Source of the DNA: Forficula auricularia
Lineage: Eukaryota; Arthropoda; Insecta; Dermaptera; Forficulidae
Assembly (NCBI GenBank): GCA_024734495.1
Contig: JALMQS010000906.1
Coordinates: forward strand, 496,001-560,000
DNA: 64,000 nucleotides
Direction of reading: 5' to 3'
Part shown: positions 44,525 through 55,185 of the stretch, in pieces
Position numbering within the stretch: the first letter of the stretch is position 1
Layout: every line of letters begins with the position of its first letter
Notes under the pieces: generated by a model
What the model saw: only the letters and a program-made list of their open reading frames with translations
The model's database searches: none
Told to the model about the DNA's origin: nothing
Translations under genes and position numbers: made by a program

Positions 44525-45223
44525 AACGGACTTCAAAAAAGGAAGGGGTTCTCTATTCGACTGTTTTTTTTTTTTTTTTTTTTTTTTTGTGTCTATGTTA
44601 CCTCATATCTCCGCCAATTGGGAACCAATTTTGAAAAAAAAATTGCATTGGGTTCAGTCTAGCTTCCGATTGGTCCCGTTTTTTTCATTGGTATTAGACC
44701 TTTTTTGTTAGGTTTGTTTTGGCCTAACTTCTTTGTTTATTAACCGATTTCGATGATTCTTTTATTATTGGAAAGGGGTGTCTTAGGGATGGTGGCATAT
44801 TAATTTGGTCAAGTTCTGATGATATGATCACTATTAATAACATCACTAAAAATAGAAAAATAAAAATTATTTTTAAGAAAAAAATAAAACCGACTTCAAA
44901 AAAATTAAATGCAACAAATAAAATACACTAAAAGATATAAAATAATTATTATCTTATTTAGTTACAACTAAACGACGAAATATTAACATGAAATTACTTT
45001 TTGAAGTCGGTGCCAAACATATACATTTTATGAATCGCACTCGACGGATCTTAGTACGTTTGGCGGGTACACTCGCTTATAGGTATAGTTTGTTTGGCAC
45101 CGACTTCAAAAAGTAATTTCATGTTAATATTTCGTCGTTTAGTTGTAACTAAATAAGATAATAATTATTTTATACTTTTAGTGTATTTTATTTGTTGAAT
45201 TTAATTTTTTTGAAGTCGGTTTT
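44525..45223. mobile_element. CCGACTTC foldback MITE, copy 3, with flipped spacer
   Basis: Starts AACGGACTTCAAAAAAGG and ends GAAGTCGGTTTT. The one-sided 5' part (TTCTCTATTCGACTG, CATATCTCCGCCAATTG) is oriented as in copies 1 and 2. The spacer between the arms is reversed: it reads ATGAATCGCACTCGACGG then CTCGCTTATAGGTATAG, the complement of the other two. Confidence 0.93.
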
Positions 45224-45998
45224 ATTTTTTCTTAAAAATTATTTTTATGACCACATCTTATTACTCTCATTTAAATAACAATCAATCGCTAAAATTAAGA
45301 ATTAATTAAAAGCAATTTTCAAATTTAATTGAAAAAAATATAAGAGAATAGTATACGTATCTATTTTTAAAACTTTTTTATTTCTACTTACTCTAAATTC
45401 AAAATATTAAAACTTGATATTACCAGGTACACTGGGCAAAGGCTAAGTAGATTTTGAATTGGGTCAAAAATTCATTTTTTTTTCTTATTCGAGTTTACAA
45501 ATGTCTGAAACTTGGATGAAAATCATTTTCAAACTAAAATATATTTTTTCCAAAAGTTATATAGGTATAAAGACATCTTTATAAGCTTATTTATTAAAAA
45601 AAAAAATGCACTGATCTAGAATGGAACACAGTACAAGGTTTCAGAATTCTTTGAGATAAATTTTACTTTTCTAAAATAATTAGTTTATCTATAAATCATA
45701 AAACTTTAACTGAATACCAAATATTAATAACATTGATTTGGGGTTTGTTCAAAAGTAAAGCCTGACCTTATTATGTCTAATGTCTAAAGATTTCTCGGGG
45801 CATTGTAAGTTGTAAACTAAATAAGATACAAATTTGGAATTTACAAGTTATGTACATATATACATTATACATATACCTATGCATTTTCCCCAAAATCAAA
45901 AATCGTATTGACATTTTAATCCTATGATTATTTTGAGAACATTCACACAACAAATACTCATAATCAGAATTTCGTCATTATTATTAATATTATTATTT
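45224..45998. other. No supported feature
   Basis: A+T-rich sequence with no recognised repeat or gene. Confidence 0.45.
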
Positions 45999-46340
45999 AT
46001 TTTAATTAAAAGTAATGGAAGGCAGCCCAGAGGTAGTGAGGAAAGAAAAAATTAACACATATAAAATAAGGTGTAATTTATTGGAATCCTTCTCCTTTCC
46101 TTTCAAACCGACGTTTCGGAGGATTTTTCCTCCTTCTTCAGGGCTTCAAAGGGTCAATGAATGAAACAATGAAACAATGACCCTTTGAAACCCTGAAGAA
46201 GGAGGGAAAAATCCTCCGAAACGTCGGTTTGAAAGGAAAGGAGGAAGGATTCCAATAAATTACACCTTATTTTATATGTGTTAATTTTTTCTTCTCTCCT
46301 CACTACCTCTGGGCTGCCTTCCATTACTTTCAATTAAAAT
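45999..46340. mobile_element. 340-bp palindrome with paired hammerhead-like motifs
   Basis: The left arm starts ATTTTAATTAAAAGTAATGG and the right arm returns to its complement at 46340, with ~150-bp arms and a ~21-base centre (ATGAATGAAACAATGAAACAA). On the right arm (+) CCTGAAGAAGGAGGG, AAAAAT, CCTCCGAAACGTCGG gives CTGAAGA, GGAGG/CCTCC stem and GAAAC. The left arm carries the same motif on the minus strand. Arms differ by only a few bases. It is probably an inverted dimer of a Penelope-like end. Confidence 0.93.
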
Positions 46341-46627
46341 TTCTACCAGTCCGTCTCTCTCCAGAGAAAATTTCGTTGCAAAAAAATTATTATTTATATA
46401 TATATTTTTTTTTTGGAATGAATCAACAACTCTTCTACTCTCGAAAAAAAAAATCTTTTTCAAATAAATAAAATGAAACAAAAATGCAATTTCATTCAGT
46501 AAAACTTGAAAACGTGTGATTTCTTGAAAAATAAACGTAGGGTCCTTTTCATGATTCAAATTTCTTTCTAGGTTTCATGGAATATAAAGTTAAAAAAAAA
46601 AAGAATTGAAAAAAAAAATACAAAATC

Positions 46628-46891
46628 TATAGGGACCATGCGTCACAACTTCAGCGCCAACTGACGACTTAAATGTAAGTTTTGGGGGATAATTTATTAA
46701 ACTTCCAAGACAAAGAGACTCGCTCACCATCCCCTAGGCTCCGTGCACTCTTTTATCTATGATATATACTATAATATAGTAATATTACTAATATTTGACC
46801 TAATTCTCCCAAATTATTTGAATAAATAATCACAAGAGAGCGCTACCTTCGGCAGTAGTGCTGCCTCTATGTTTAACGCACGGTCCCTATA
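46628..46891 (+). mobile_element. TATAGGGACC MITE, copy 2
   Basis: TATAGGGACCATGCGTCAC at the left and ACGCACGGTCCCTATA at the right form terminal inverted repeats of about 16 bp. The interior has GCGCCAACTGACGAC, TTTGGGGGATAATTTATTAA and AGAGAGCGCTACCTTCGG. It is 264 bp and non-coding, the best-ended copy of the family. Confidence 0.92.
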
Positions 46892-48184
46892 GTCTGTATC
46901 AATATTTAAAAAAAATTTGTTGACTTGCCCAATATAATTTTATACGAAGTAATAATTATAAATGCATTGTCAAATTATAAGTATTAATTATTATATATTA
47001 GTTTTTAGCAAAAGCCCTTGAATCCGTAGCCTCAAGAAAAATATTTTTTTTTAGTATATATATTAAAATCGATTAGATTCACCGGAGATTTTTCGCATCG
47101 TTTCTATGAACAATTGTGTAATTTTATTGTAAAGGTTTGTAAGTACTCCAAATGATATCAGCCAATTTCGTAATAGCAGAGACGGTATTTTACTTGAAAA
47201 TATACCTATCTCTGCGTTAATATAATTCGTTTCTTCCCTGGTTCGGATAAACTCCTCCACTCATTACCTGCAGAGTTGGGGAAAGGGCAGCAATATTGCA
47301 CAATCGACTTTTTTTTTATTCCCGCCCCCCGTCTAACCGCGAAGCCGACGCACTCACTGGTTAAAGGTTTGACCTAGATTTATCAGTTGTATACACGAGT
47401 ATTCTGTCGGTTTCGGTCTATGTGCATATCCGGTTCAAGTTCTTTCGAGCGTTCCTCTATCAACAACCGGCCATCTTTATTACTTAAAAGACGTAATCGA
47501 AAATAAACCATTATTTTGGGTAATTGGCATTAAATACTGAGTGAAGAGAATAAGCGTATTTTTATTAAGACCCTCAACATCGATTCAATCTGATTAAGAT
47601 ACTTTAAATAAAAATAAATTTAATCAGTCTTAAATAGAATACTCTTATTCTCGGCGATCAGAGATGGTGTATCAAAAATAATAAAAATTTAAAACCCTTG
47701 TATAGCTTTCGATTTATTTTAAATCTTCATTAGTATATTACCTTAAATATTTTAAATAAAAGTGAAAATTATTCATGATGGTCGAAGGAACAAAATAATC
47801 TCAAAGGAAGACCACAAATAGACAAATCATTTTAAATAATAGATATGTTGCAGTAAAAAAAAACCCGTTTTTTAGTAAGAACGGGTTCTTACTAGTTAAA
47901 ACGCGTTTCACTGAATACCTTTGTGGCAACTAGAATTTACTGATGTTGGTTGAGTTTGGTTCAAAGGTCTTTTTGACCTTCCGCCTCATTTTTAGAGTTT
48001 ATTTTCAAAAATTTTTAAACGAAAATGTCAAAAATTACATACCCTACAATTTTGATTGTAATTTTTGACAGGCTTTTATTTTAGTAATTCCAAATCTGGT
48101 TCTTTTTTACTAAGGTATCACACATATCTATTTAAAAAGAATTATGTTAATTTTAAAAAATAATAATATACCTACCTACTTTAA
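46892..48184. other. Mostly unique spacer with mixed composition
   Basis: A minus-strand 65-codon frame at 47063-47260 has balanced composition in its first half (EEFIRTREETNYINAEIG) but no recognised domain. The minus strand just upstream reads CTGCAGGTAATGAG, a possible donor. At 47300-47480 the sequence is less A+T rich and not obviously repetitive. An exact 14-bp inverted repeat TGTCAAAAATTACA / TGTAATTTTTGACA lies at 48024-48071. No gene is called. Confidence 0.4.
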
Positions 48185-48300
48185 AGAACCCCAAAGTGGT
48201 GATTTTTGTATCTGCCCTAGTTCAGAAGTAGCTTAACTTAAAAATATCAAGAAAATCAACAAATTCTCACCTTATCATCTATTAATACACAGTCCTACTA
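48185..48300 (+). repeat. Old dispersed repeat, fragment
   Basis: CCCCAAAGTGGTGATTTTTG, GTAGCTTAACTTAAAAATAT and CACCTTATCATC follow the block order of 13930-14225. Confidence 0.5.
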
Positions 48301-48369
48301 GAGTTTGGACCGCATATTTAAAATAAACATGGAGATAATCAGAAATATTAACAAAACAAAAATACAAAT

Positions 48370-48620
48370 CGTCGCTGATCTTACAAAACCTCATAATTGA
48401 TAAATTCAAAGTTTGACAGAAAACAAGAAAAACCATTTTAAACACGAATACATACAAATACAATGCAATATTTATTATTTGTCCGTAGCGCGAAATTAAA
48501 TTAAAATAGAATATTAAGGTTTCAATAGACAGACGCGCCGTGAAAAGTTGGTCGGTATAAACGTATAATACGTATTTGACCAAAAATCGAACTTTACGAG
48601 GATTTGTAAAATCAGCGACG
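48370..48620 (-). mobile_element. CGTCGCTGATC MITE, copy 1
   Basis: Termini are CGTCGCTGATCTTACAAAAC and, complemented, CGTCGCTGATTTTACAAATC. The interior of ~200 bp matches 55904-56153 in the opposite orientation (GTATTCGTGTTTAAAATG, CGCGCTAC, CAAATACGTATTATACG). Non-coding; the 127-codon minus frame (48275-48658) spans it by chance. Superfamily unknown. Confidence 0.88.
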
Positions 48621-48639
48621 AAATGTTTTATTCGAGCAG

Positions 48640-48900
48640 TATAGGGACCGTGCGTCACTACTTAAGCGCCAACTGGGGACGAAAATGTAAGCTTTGGGGG
48701 ATGATTTATTAAACGTCCAAGACAAAGAGACTAGCTCACGGCCCCCTAGGCTCCGTTCACTCTTTTATTTATGATATATACTATAATACAATATTTGCCC
48801 CATTTCACCCCAAATTATTTGAATAAATAAACACAAGAGAGCGCTATCTTCGGTAACTACTACCAGTAGTGCTGCCTTTATATTTAACTAACTGTCCGTA
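48640..48900 (+). mobile_element. TATAGGGACC MITE, copy 3
   Basis: TATAGGGACCGTGCGTCAC at the left; the right terminus is decayed (AACTGTCCGTA). Interior blocks GCGCCAACTGGGGACG, TTTGGGGGATGATTTATTAA and AGAGAGCGCTATCTTCGG match copies 1 and 2. Confidence 0.88.
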
Positions 48901-49052
48901 TTTTCTTCACTGTCCTTCTTAGGTTCTACGTTCGATTGACACTCTGCCGTATTTAGTATCTTCAGGAATGTTGGAAACTGTTTTTGTTGGTTTAAATCTA
49001 GATCAGAGCCAGTGAGGTACAGTAGGCTAGGGTCAACGTTGTCTTGCGGGCA
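48888..49052 (-). CDS. Unassigned short open frame in a higher-GC patch
   Basis: This is a 54-codon frame without an in-frame ATG, closed at both ends by stops. It contains DNVDPSLLYLTGSDLDLNQQ followed by FPTFLKILNTAEC and ends in an acidic tail (PKKDSEENTDS). The composition is unlike the A+T-driven frames elsewhere in the window. AACAAAAACAG inside it could be a splice acceptor. About 90 bp upstream on this strand ATGGCGGAGCG is followed by GTAAGC, a good start-plus-donor string (49140-49150), but joining it to this frame produces an early stop in every phase I tried. It may be a gene end, a retroelement scrap or chance. Confidence 0.25.
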   Translation of the reverse strand, partial: CPQDNVDPSLLYLTGSDLDLNQQKQFPTFLKILNTAECQSNVEPKKDSEENTDS

Positions 49053-49260
49053 TTAAAGTCTCCTAGGTTTCGCCAAGGCGCGTCATCGTCAGTGGGGACG
49101 GTGACGCAACGGCAAGCGCGGAAAAGTGAGAGTGCTTACCGCTCCGCCATTTTCACTTTCCGCTGGAGATGGCGGGGACTGGAGTAGTGGGTTTGTAGGT
49201 AACCCAGATAGGCAGCGGCTTGTGCTTCAGTGAAAGTGTTACGTCAACAGACGCCATTTT
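48920..49260. promoter_or_regulatory. CpG-rich island, possible promoter-like patch
   Basis: This is one of few stretches with balanced G+C and many CpG (GGCGCGTCATCGTC, GGTGACGCAACGGCAAGCGC). An imperfect inverted repeat pairs GCGGAAAAGTGA with TCACTTTCCGC around 49118-49161, and CGCCATTTT occurs twice (49145, 49252). The CGCCAT strings match the generic look of animal first exons and promoters, but no downstream gene is visible. Alternatively it is part of an unknown GC-rich repeat. Confidence 0.3.
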
Positions 49261-49670
49261 GATTCTTTGCTTCATTCTACACCTCAAGAGATTACTTTTG
49301 CCAATTCATCAATCCCAAAATGCTTATCCTTGGTCTCCGAAATCCACTTTCCCAAATTTGATTCTTGCTGTCATGTTAATTGATAGGAACGAACCTTTTA
49401 ACTTAATCATTTAAACAGACAGAGATTTTTATTTGAGTTTTCAAGATAGGCATCCTTCCTGGTTACCTACCAAAACATTACATACAAAAAAAGACTAAAA
49501 CTTGAATTGTTTTTCCTTAAATATAATACATGTAGTAGTGTAGTGTTTTATGAATTTTATTTCATGAAAAATTAATAAACTTATTTTTAAAATATTGTAA
49601 AACAACTCGCGGAGGCAATATTTGTATCAAAATAAATACGAAAAAGAAATGCGCAATTTAAATCTTAGTA
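49261..49670. other. No supported feature
   Basis: A 64-codon frame (49220-49414) crosses the edge of the CpG patch; no domain is recognised. Confidence 0.4.
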
Positions 49671-50075
49671 CCTAGAGCATCGAGCGATGCTCGGTAATTT
49701 GTTGATTCAGTTAAAAGTAATATATTAATATTATTTTTAATTTTAAATTCAGGTAAAAAGGTAGATTTTTAATGCCAGTCAAAATAAAATAAAATTGAAA
49801 TAAAACTTAATTTATTTTTTTACCAACGCTTAGACCCGCTTGGTCATCATCACTGGCCACAAAGTTTTGAATGTAATGGCAATCAAGAATAATATTAATA
49901 TACACGTTCTTTCGTTGACCTTTTTAAAACCTGAAGAAGGAGTACAATCCTTCGAATTGTTGCATTTTTTAAGAGAATGAAATTGATATTATAATAAATT
50001 ATTTTATAGAAGAATTCCCTTAATTAAATAAATTGGCAAATTCTAATATATAATAATATTTGTAATGAACTATTA
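49671..50075 (+). repeat. Dispersed ~400-bp family, full-length copy
   Basis: AGTACCTAGAGCATCGAGCG, then ATGCTCGGTAATTTG (forming GAGCATCGAGCGATGCTC, a hairpin), ACAAAGTTTTGAATGTAATG, GTTCTTTCGTTGACC and CCTGAAGAAGGAGTACAATCC with TTCGAATTGTTG. Collinear with 36962-37440. Confidence 0.82.
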
Positions 50076-50215
50076 ATTGGAATTTAAAATAAAAAAAAAC
50101 AATTAATTTTATTAAAAGAAAATTGAATAAAATGTAGGTAATTATACATTTTTATCGAGTCACCAACCTGTGAATAATTATTTAAATTAACAAAAAACTA
50201 TCAAAAACAACTTAG

Positions 50216-50932
50216 CCGAAGATGAGACCGTGACAGATCGAAATGTCAACCCAAAAGCCCCTAACCGGTGAATTTCATCCAAATCGTTAGAACCATTTTC
50301 GAGAAACCGATTCTATATAATATATATACAAGGATTGCTCGTTTAATATAATAAGTTGAAGGAGACAATAAAAGAGTGTGCCTTCTGCTGAAATTCTATA
50401 TATATATAGACATATCAAATTGTATATATATATATACATATAATATACAAATATACAAATTGTATATATATATACATATAATAGATTCTAGAAAACGGCT
50501 CTAACGATTTGGATGAAATTCACGACTTAGGGGGCTTTTGGGTTGACAATTTGATATGTCACGGTCTCATCTTCGTCTAACTTGTTTTTGATGGTTTTTT
50601 TGTTAATTTAAACCTTATTATATTAAATTGAAAGTTTTTGTGCCGAGAGTAGCAGAATTTTTATATATTGAAGGAGACAATAAAAGAGTGTGCCTTCTGC
50701 TGAAATTCCAGCAGAAGACACACTCTTTTATTGTCTCCTTCAATATATAAAAATTCTGCTACTCTCGGCACAAAAAATTTTCAATTTAATATAATAAGGT
50801 TTAAATTAACAAAAAAACCCATCAAAAACAAGTTAGACGAAGATGAGACCGTGACATATCAAATTGTCAACCCAAAAGCCCCCTAAGTCGTGAATTTCAT
50901 CCAAATCGTTAGAGCCGTTTTCGAGAAACCTA

Positions 50933-50997
<65 letters not shown>

Positions 50998-51296
50998 TAT
51001 CAAATTGTATATATATATATATATACATATATAATATACAAATATACAAATTGTATATATATATATACATATAATAGGATTCTAGAAAACGGCTCTAACG
51101 ATTTGGATGAAATTCACGACTTAGGGGGCTTTTGGGTTGACAATTTGATATGTCACGGTCTCATCTTCGTCTAACTTGTTTTTGATGGTTTTTTTGTTAA
51201 TTTAAACCTTATTATATTAAATTGAAAGTTTTTGTGCCGAGAGTAGCAGAATTTTTATATATTGAAGGAGACAATAAAAGAGTGTGTCTTGTGCTG

Positions 51297-51365
<69 letters not shown>
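50216..51365. repeat. Compound inverted repeat with long (TA)n tracts
   Basis: The block GAAGATGAGACCGTGACA...AATTTCATCCAAATCGTTAG occurs four times in alternating orientation (50218 +, 50475 -, 50838 +, 51078 -). The section 50463-50948 is a nearly perfect palindrome of ~240-bp arms centred at 50705 (CTTCTGCTG / CAGCAGAAG around AAATTC). A ~300-bp part (50400-50700) is repeated directly at 50990-51300. (TA)n runs lie at 50938-50991 and 51299-51362. GCCGAGAGTAGCAGAATTTT links it to the family at 18270. Confidence 0.92.
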
Positions 51366-52401
51366 AGAATTGCTCGTTTAATATAATAAGATTTTATGAA
51401 AAATTAATAAAATTGTAAAAACTACTCGCGGAGGCGATACAATATTTGTATCAAAATAAATATGAAAAAGAAATTCTCAATTTAGATCTTGGTAAATATC
51501 TATGTTTTTATGAGGGGCCGAACTCCGAACACCAAGACTGATTTACTGGCCAAACCGAGTAAATTGATTTATTCTACTAGTCTGAATTGAAGGAGAATTT
51601 CAAGACTAGATACATTGTACAAAATTTTGTGATCTGAGTAATTTTTAACACTGTTCTCCTATTAATAGAGAACTTATGTCGACATTCTTTTTTACTTTAT
51701 CCAATGCAAAGCATGGGTAAAGTATTGTAATCGCTCTCGGGGCAAGCGTGGTTTCAAAGGGTCCTCAGGTAAAGACTACGGAACCCATGGACTCAATTAA
51801 AGTCACAAATTGTAGTATTCAATTAGGTTGAATATTAGCACGTGGCGGTTTTGCCAAAAATTACATGGGGTCTCGTCGAGAGGCCAAAAAGTGCGATTTT
51901 TTCATTTAGTGCGTGCGTATGGATGGATGGTGATGTATGTTATCGCTTTTTTGGCCCACGATTTTTTCCACACCGTTGCACCGATTGAAATGAAATTGAA
52001 AACCTACCATTAGTTTAACAAAATGAAGCGCTGATTAGTTTTTGGTACATATCGGCCCACAAACATTAGTACTTTATTTCAGTACTTTTTTAGTTTTTTC
52101 TAAATATCTTGAAAATGACTTAACCAATTTTGATGAAATTTAATATCCTAATTAAGTACCTTGGGGACTACAAAAAAGGTTAAATAAAGTTTTTAGTAAA
52201 ATTATATTTTAAAGTACTTTACTCTAGAGTAAGATGGTACTTTTTTTAATTTTTTAAATTCTTTAAAATTTATTCATTTGAAAGTTTTAATATAGCTCAT
52301 TTAGCCTTGCTTAAGTAAGAATGGATAGGCTTCTCTGTCAGAAATGCTAAAAATTTGGGAGGAATTTTTATGAGTAACCATAGCAACTGCGTTGTTTTCT
52401 T
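51366..52401. other. Arthropod dispersed repeat, no gene
   Basis: AAACATTTTGTTAAACTAATGG-like complement and the phrases TTTTTTGGCCCACGATTTTT, CACCGTTGCACCGATTGAAA and TTTAGTGCGTGCGTATGG belong to a diffuse insect repeat in which such phrases are common. AACTACTCGCGGAGGCGATA (51419) repeats a string at 49603 (AACAACTCGCGGAGGCAATA), so flanks of 49600-49670 and 51410-51490 are duplicated. No protein gene is seen. Confidence 0.5.
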
Positions 52402-53170
52402 ATCCGTTACCTTTGCTGAAGACAGAGAAATCGATTTTAAACCAAAAATAGCGATTGATTCTCATCTAGTACTTGAGGAATAATCATTCTATATTGGATT
52501 TTTGACGTTTCGGTTTTTATTAGTAACCATTGCTGAAGACATAGAGAAATCGACTTTAAACCAAAAATAGCGATTGATTCTCATCTAGTACTTGAGGAAT
52601 AATCATTCTATATTGGATTTTTGACGTTTCGGTTTTTATTAGTAACCATTGCTGAAGACATAGAGAAATCGACTTTAAACCAAAAATAGCGATTGATTCT
52701 CATCTAGTACTTGAGGAATAATCATTCTATATTGGATTTTTGACGTTTCGGTTTTTATTAGTAACCATTGCTGAAGACATAGAGAAATCGACTTTAAACC
52801 AAAAATAGCGATTGATTCTCATCTAGTACTTGAGGAATAATCATTCTATATTGATTTTTGACGTTTCGGTTTTTATTGGTAACCATTGCTGAAGACATAG
52901 AGGAATCGACTTAAAATCAAAAATAGCGATTGATTCTCATCTAATACTTGAGGAATAACAATTCTACATTAGGTTTTGACGTTTCGATTATTATTGGTAA
53001 CCATTGCTGAAGACATGGAGGAATCGACTTAAAATCAAAAATAACGATCGATTCTTATCTAATACTAGAGGAATAACCTTATTGAATTCCATTTTTGATG
53101 TTTTGACTATTAATGGAAACCTCTACTGAAAATGTGGAAGAATCGACTTAAAAATCAAAAAGACTAAATT
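52402..53170 (+). repeat. 119-bp satellite array, second block
   Basis: The same unit as 1-610. GATTCTCATCTAGTACTTG recurs at 52457, 52576, 52695 and 52814 (119 bp), then units shorten to 118 bp and diverge at 52932 and 53050. Divergence grows towards the right edge, as expected at an array boundary. A consistent CGATTTTAAACC to CGACTTTAAACC change separates this block from the first. Confidence 0.96.
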
Positions 53171-53198
53171 TTTTTGGTAAACAACTCAAGCTTGAGTA

Positions 53199-53390
53199 AT
53201 AATCGAAACGTCAAAAACCTAATGTAGAATTGTTGTTCCTCAAGTATTAGATGAGAATCGATGGCTATTTTTGATTTTAAGTCGATTCCTCTAGGTCTTC
53301 AGCAATGGATACAATAATAACCGAAATGTCAAAAATCCAATGTAGAATGGTTATTCCTCGACTCTTAAATGAGAATTATTTTTGAATTAA
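53199..53390 (-). repeat. Inverted 119-bp satellite units
   Basis: GAAACGTCAAAAACC, TTCCTCAAGTATTAGATGAG and GATTCCTCTAGGTCTTCAGC are the complement of the satellite. About one and a half units are in inverse orientation, and they are as diverged as the right end of the direct block. Confidence 0.9.
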
Positions 53391-53505
53391 TGTCAATATG
53401 AACTACAAATTGCAAGTGATATCTGATTAATAATAAAGGAACAAACATATTAATATTTCAAATGAATTTGGATAAAGTTTAGCAACGATCCGTTGCAGTT
53501 TATTT
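53391..53505 (+). repeat. Dispersed block shared with 6928-7078
   Basis: GTCAATATGAACTACAAATT, GTGATATCTGATTAAT and GATCCGTTGCAGTTTATTT match the block near 6928, here directly after the satellite. Confidence 0.8.
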
Positions 53506-53631
53506 AATAAAATTTTTAATTAAAAGTTATTTAAATAAAATTAAAATAAATAATGTCGATATATAATAAACAAATTCATTCTATTTTAGAAAAATGAGTT
53601 TAGATATCCCCGAAATTTTAACAGTTTAGGA

Positions 53632-53908
53632 CAGTGATCTTCAAACTTTTTTGACCGCGTACCCTTATGACGAAAATAATCATAAATTGTACCTCCCTCG
53701 CGTGTGTGTCAAAAATGATTTTTTGCAGGATATGAACGGAAAAAATGCAGAAAATCCAGTTATTATTGTTTTTTATTTATTTATTTTAAATGAAACAATA
53801 TATATATATACATGCAATTGATAAATTACAAGAGGACATAAAGTATTTTGAAGAGAAATGTGGCGTACCCCATAGAATTTTCTGTGTACCCCACTTTGAA
53901 GATCACTG
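53632..53908. mobile_element. 277-bp non-autonomous hAT element
   Basis: The left end CAGTGATCTTCAAACTTTTT and right end CACTTTGAAGATCACTG form terminal inverted repeats of ~15 bp. Subterminal GCGTACCC repeats occur on both sides. Flanking octamers GTTTAGGA (53624-53631) and GTCTAGGG (53909-53916) match at six of eight positions, a decayed 8-bp duplication typical of hAT. No transposase. Confidence 0.88.
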
Positions 53909-54294
53909 GTCTAGGGAAGGATTCACAGCCTTCGAAATTTGTGCATTCTAAAGCGTTATCTCATCTCTTAAAGATAATATTTCTATTATCGGTCTATTTG
54001 TCTATTTACTTCAATATTTATTCAATTTTTTCATAATTATTAAGGTGAGTTAAATAGATTAATATAATTAAATATTTTTATATATCAATATATCATAAAT
54101 TGGCCAGGAATCAAGCCATTAACTAATATATCACACCTAGTATATCCATACAGTTAAAATTGTAATTGTAATATTAATTTAAAGTTATACAATTAAAATT
54201 TAAAATTTTTTGAATTCAATCGAATTTTTATTAATAAAATATTTTATGTATTTTAAATAAATTTTTTTTGATTTTCAAAAGTCATTTTGAGTCC
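53909..54294. other. No supported feature
   Basis: A+T-rich. A 62-codon frame begins inside the hAT element (53848) and is not supported. Confidence 0.45.
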
Positions 54295-54660
54295 ATCCCA
54301 GACTACAGGGTTGAATCTTTTTGGTGCATCATCTTGAACATTACTATCATTATAAAAAAATCTGGGGCCTGAAAGTAAACCAATTATGGATTTGTATTTT
54401 TTAAAAGTATTTTGTATTTGATATTTCAAATAAAATTTGTAATTTTCTCATTTCCCGCAACAATATCTTCGATACTTTGACATTTCCGGTTTGCTCCAGT
54501 CTAATTTATATATAACCTTCTTCAGCCTTTCAAGACTCTCATCCACAGATGCCTTAGAATTCAAACCAATCCCTTTCTTTTCAAGGGGTATCCAGACTAC
54601 AAAGGTTGCATCTTTTTGGTGCAACATCTTCTTATACCACTGTCATTATAAAAAAATAAT
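54295..54660 (+). pseudogene. Two tandem scraps of the non-LTR RT 3' end
   Basis: Scrap one (54295-54362) has CCCAGACTACAGGGTTGAAT, then CTTTTTGGTGCATCATC and ends in an A run. Scrap two (54505-54660) has AACCTTCTTCAGCCTTTC, AAGACTCTCATCCACAG, ACTACAAAGGTTGCATC, TTTTTGGTGCAACATC and an A run. Both correspond to the last ~60 codons and 3' end of the family at 19825-20334. They are 5'-truncated insertions. Confidence 0.7.
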
Positions 54661-55182
54661 CTGAGCCATGAAAATAACCCAATTTATGGTATTCCCTTAA
54701 GATTTCCACTAAAATACAAAAAGTGCCAAATTTTCCTTAATTATTGTGGATTTATTAGAAACGGGTCATTCGTCAAGTCTAGGACATCGAATTATATAAT
54801 AATAATAATAAAATATTCTCTCTCTCTTGCGTCACATTGAAAGATAATTTGACTGCGCTCGATTCATCCTTAAACATAAATACTTTTTAATAAAAGGAAT
54901 GCAAAATGATTCGAGAACCAAACTTGATTTATTACTGAGATCCAGAGAATAAAAGGATGAGAGAAGTTCGAGATAAATGTTCGAAATTTTATTGAGTTTG
55001 TAAGAATCTAGAATTACACGAGCAAGTATATTCATAGAAGTTATACGTATACATTACGTATCGATTATATTAGAAGGATTTTTCTATATTTTGATTGGTA
55101 AGAGGTGAGTTAACTATGGCGAATCATTTACTCGGTGATCCACATTTTTCACTTACTCATTACTCTCGGTAAACAAGCAAAC
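54661..55182. other. No supported feature
   Basis: A 67-codon minus frame (54832-55035) has some balanced codons but no recognised domain. (TAA)n at 54797. Confidence 0.4.
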
Positions 55183-55185
55183 TAA

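Noticed and set aside
46281..46559. A 92-codon minus-strand frame
   Set aside because: Its C-terminal end lies in the palindrome arm and the rest is A+T-driven with no recognisable domain.
47063..47260. A 65-codon minus-strand frame that hinted at an exon
   Set aside because: Only the first half has balanced composition; without splice partners or a domain it cannot be supported.
48275..48658. A 127-codon minus-strand frame
   Set aside because: It spans a MITE (48370-48620) whose sister copy at 55904 does not keep the frame.
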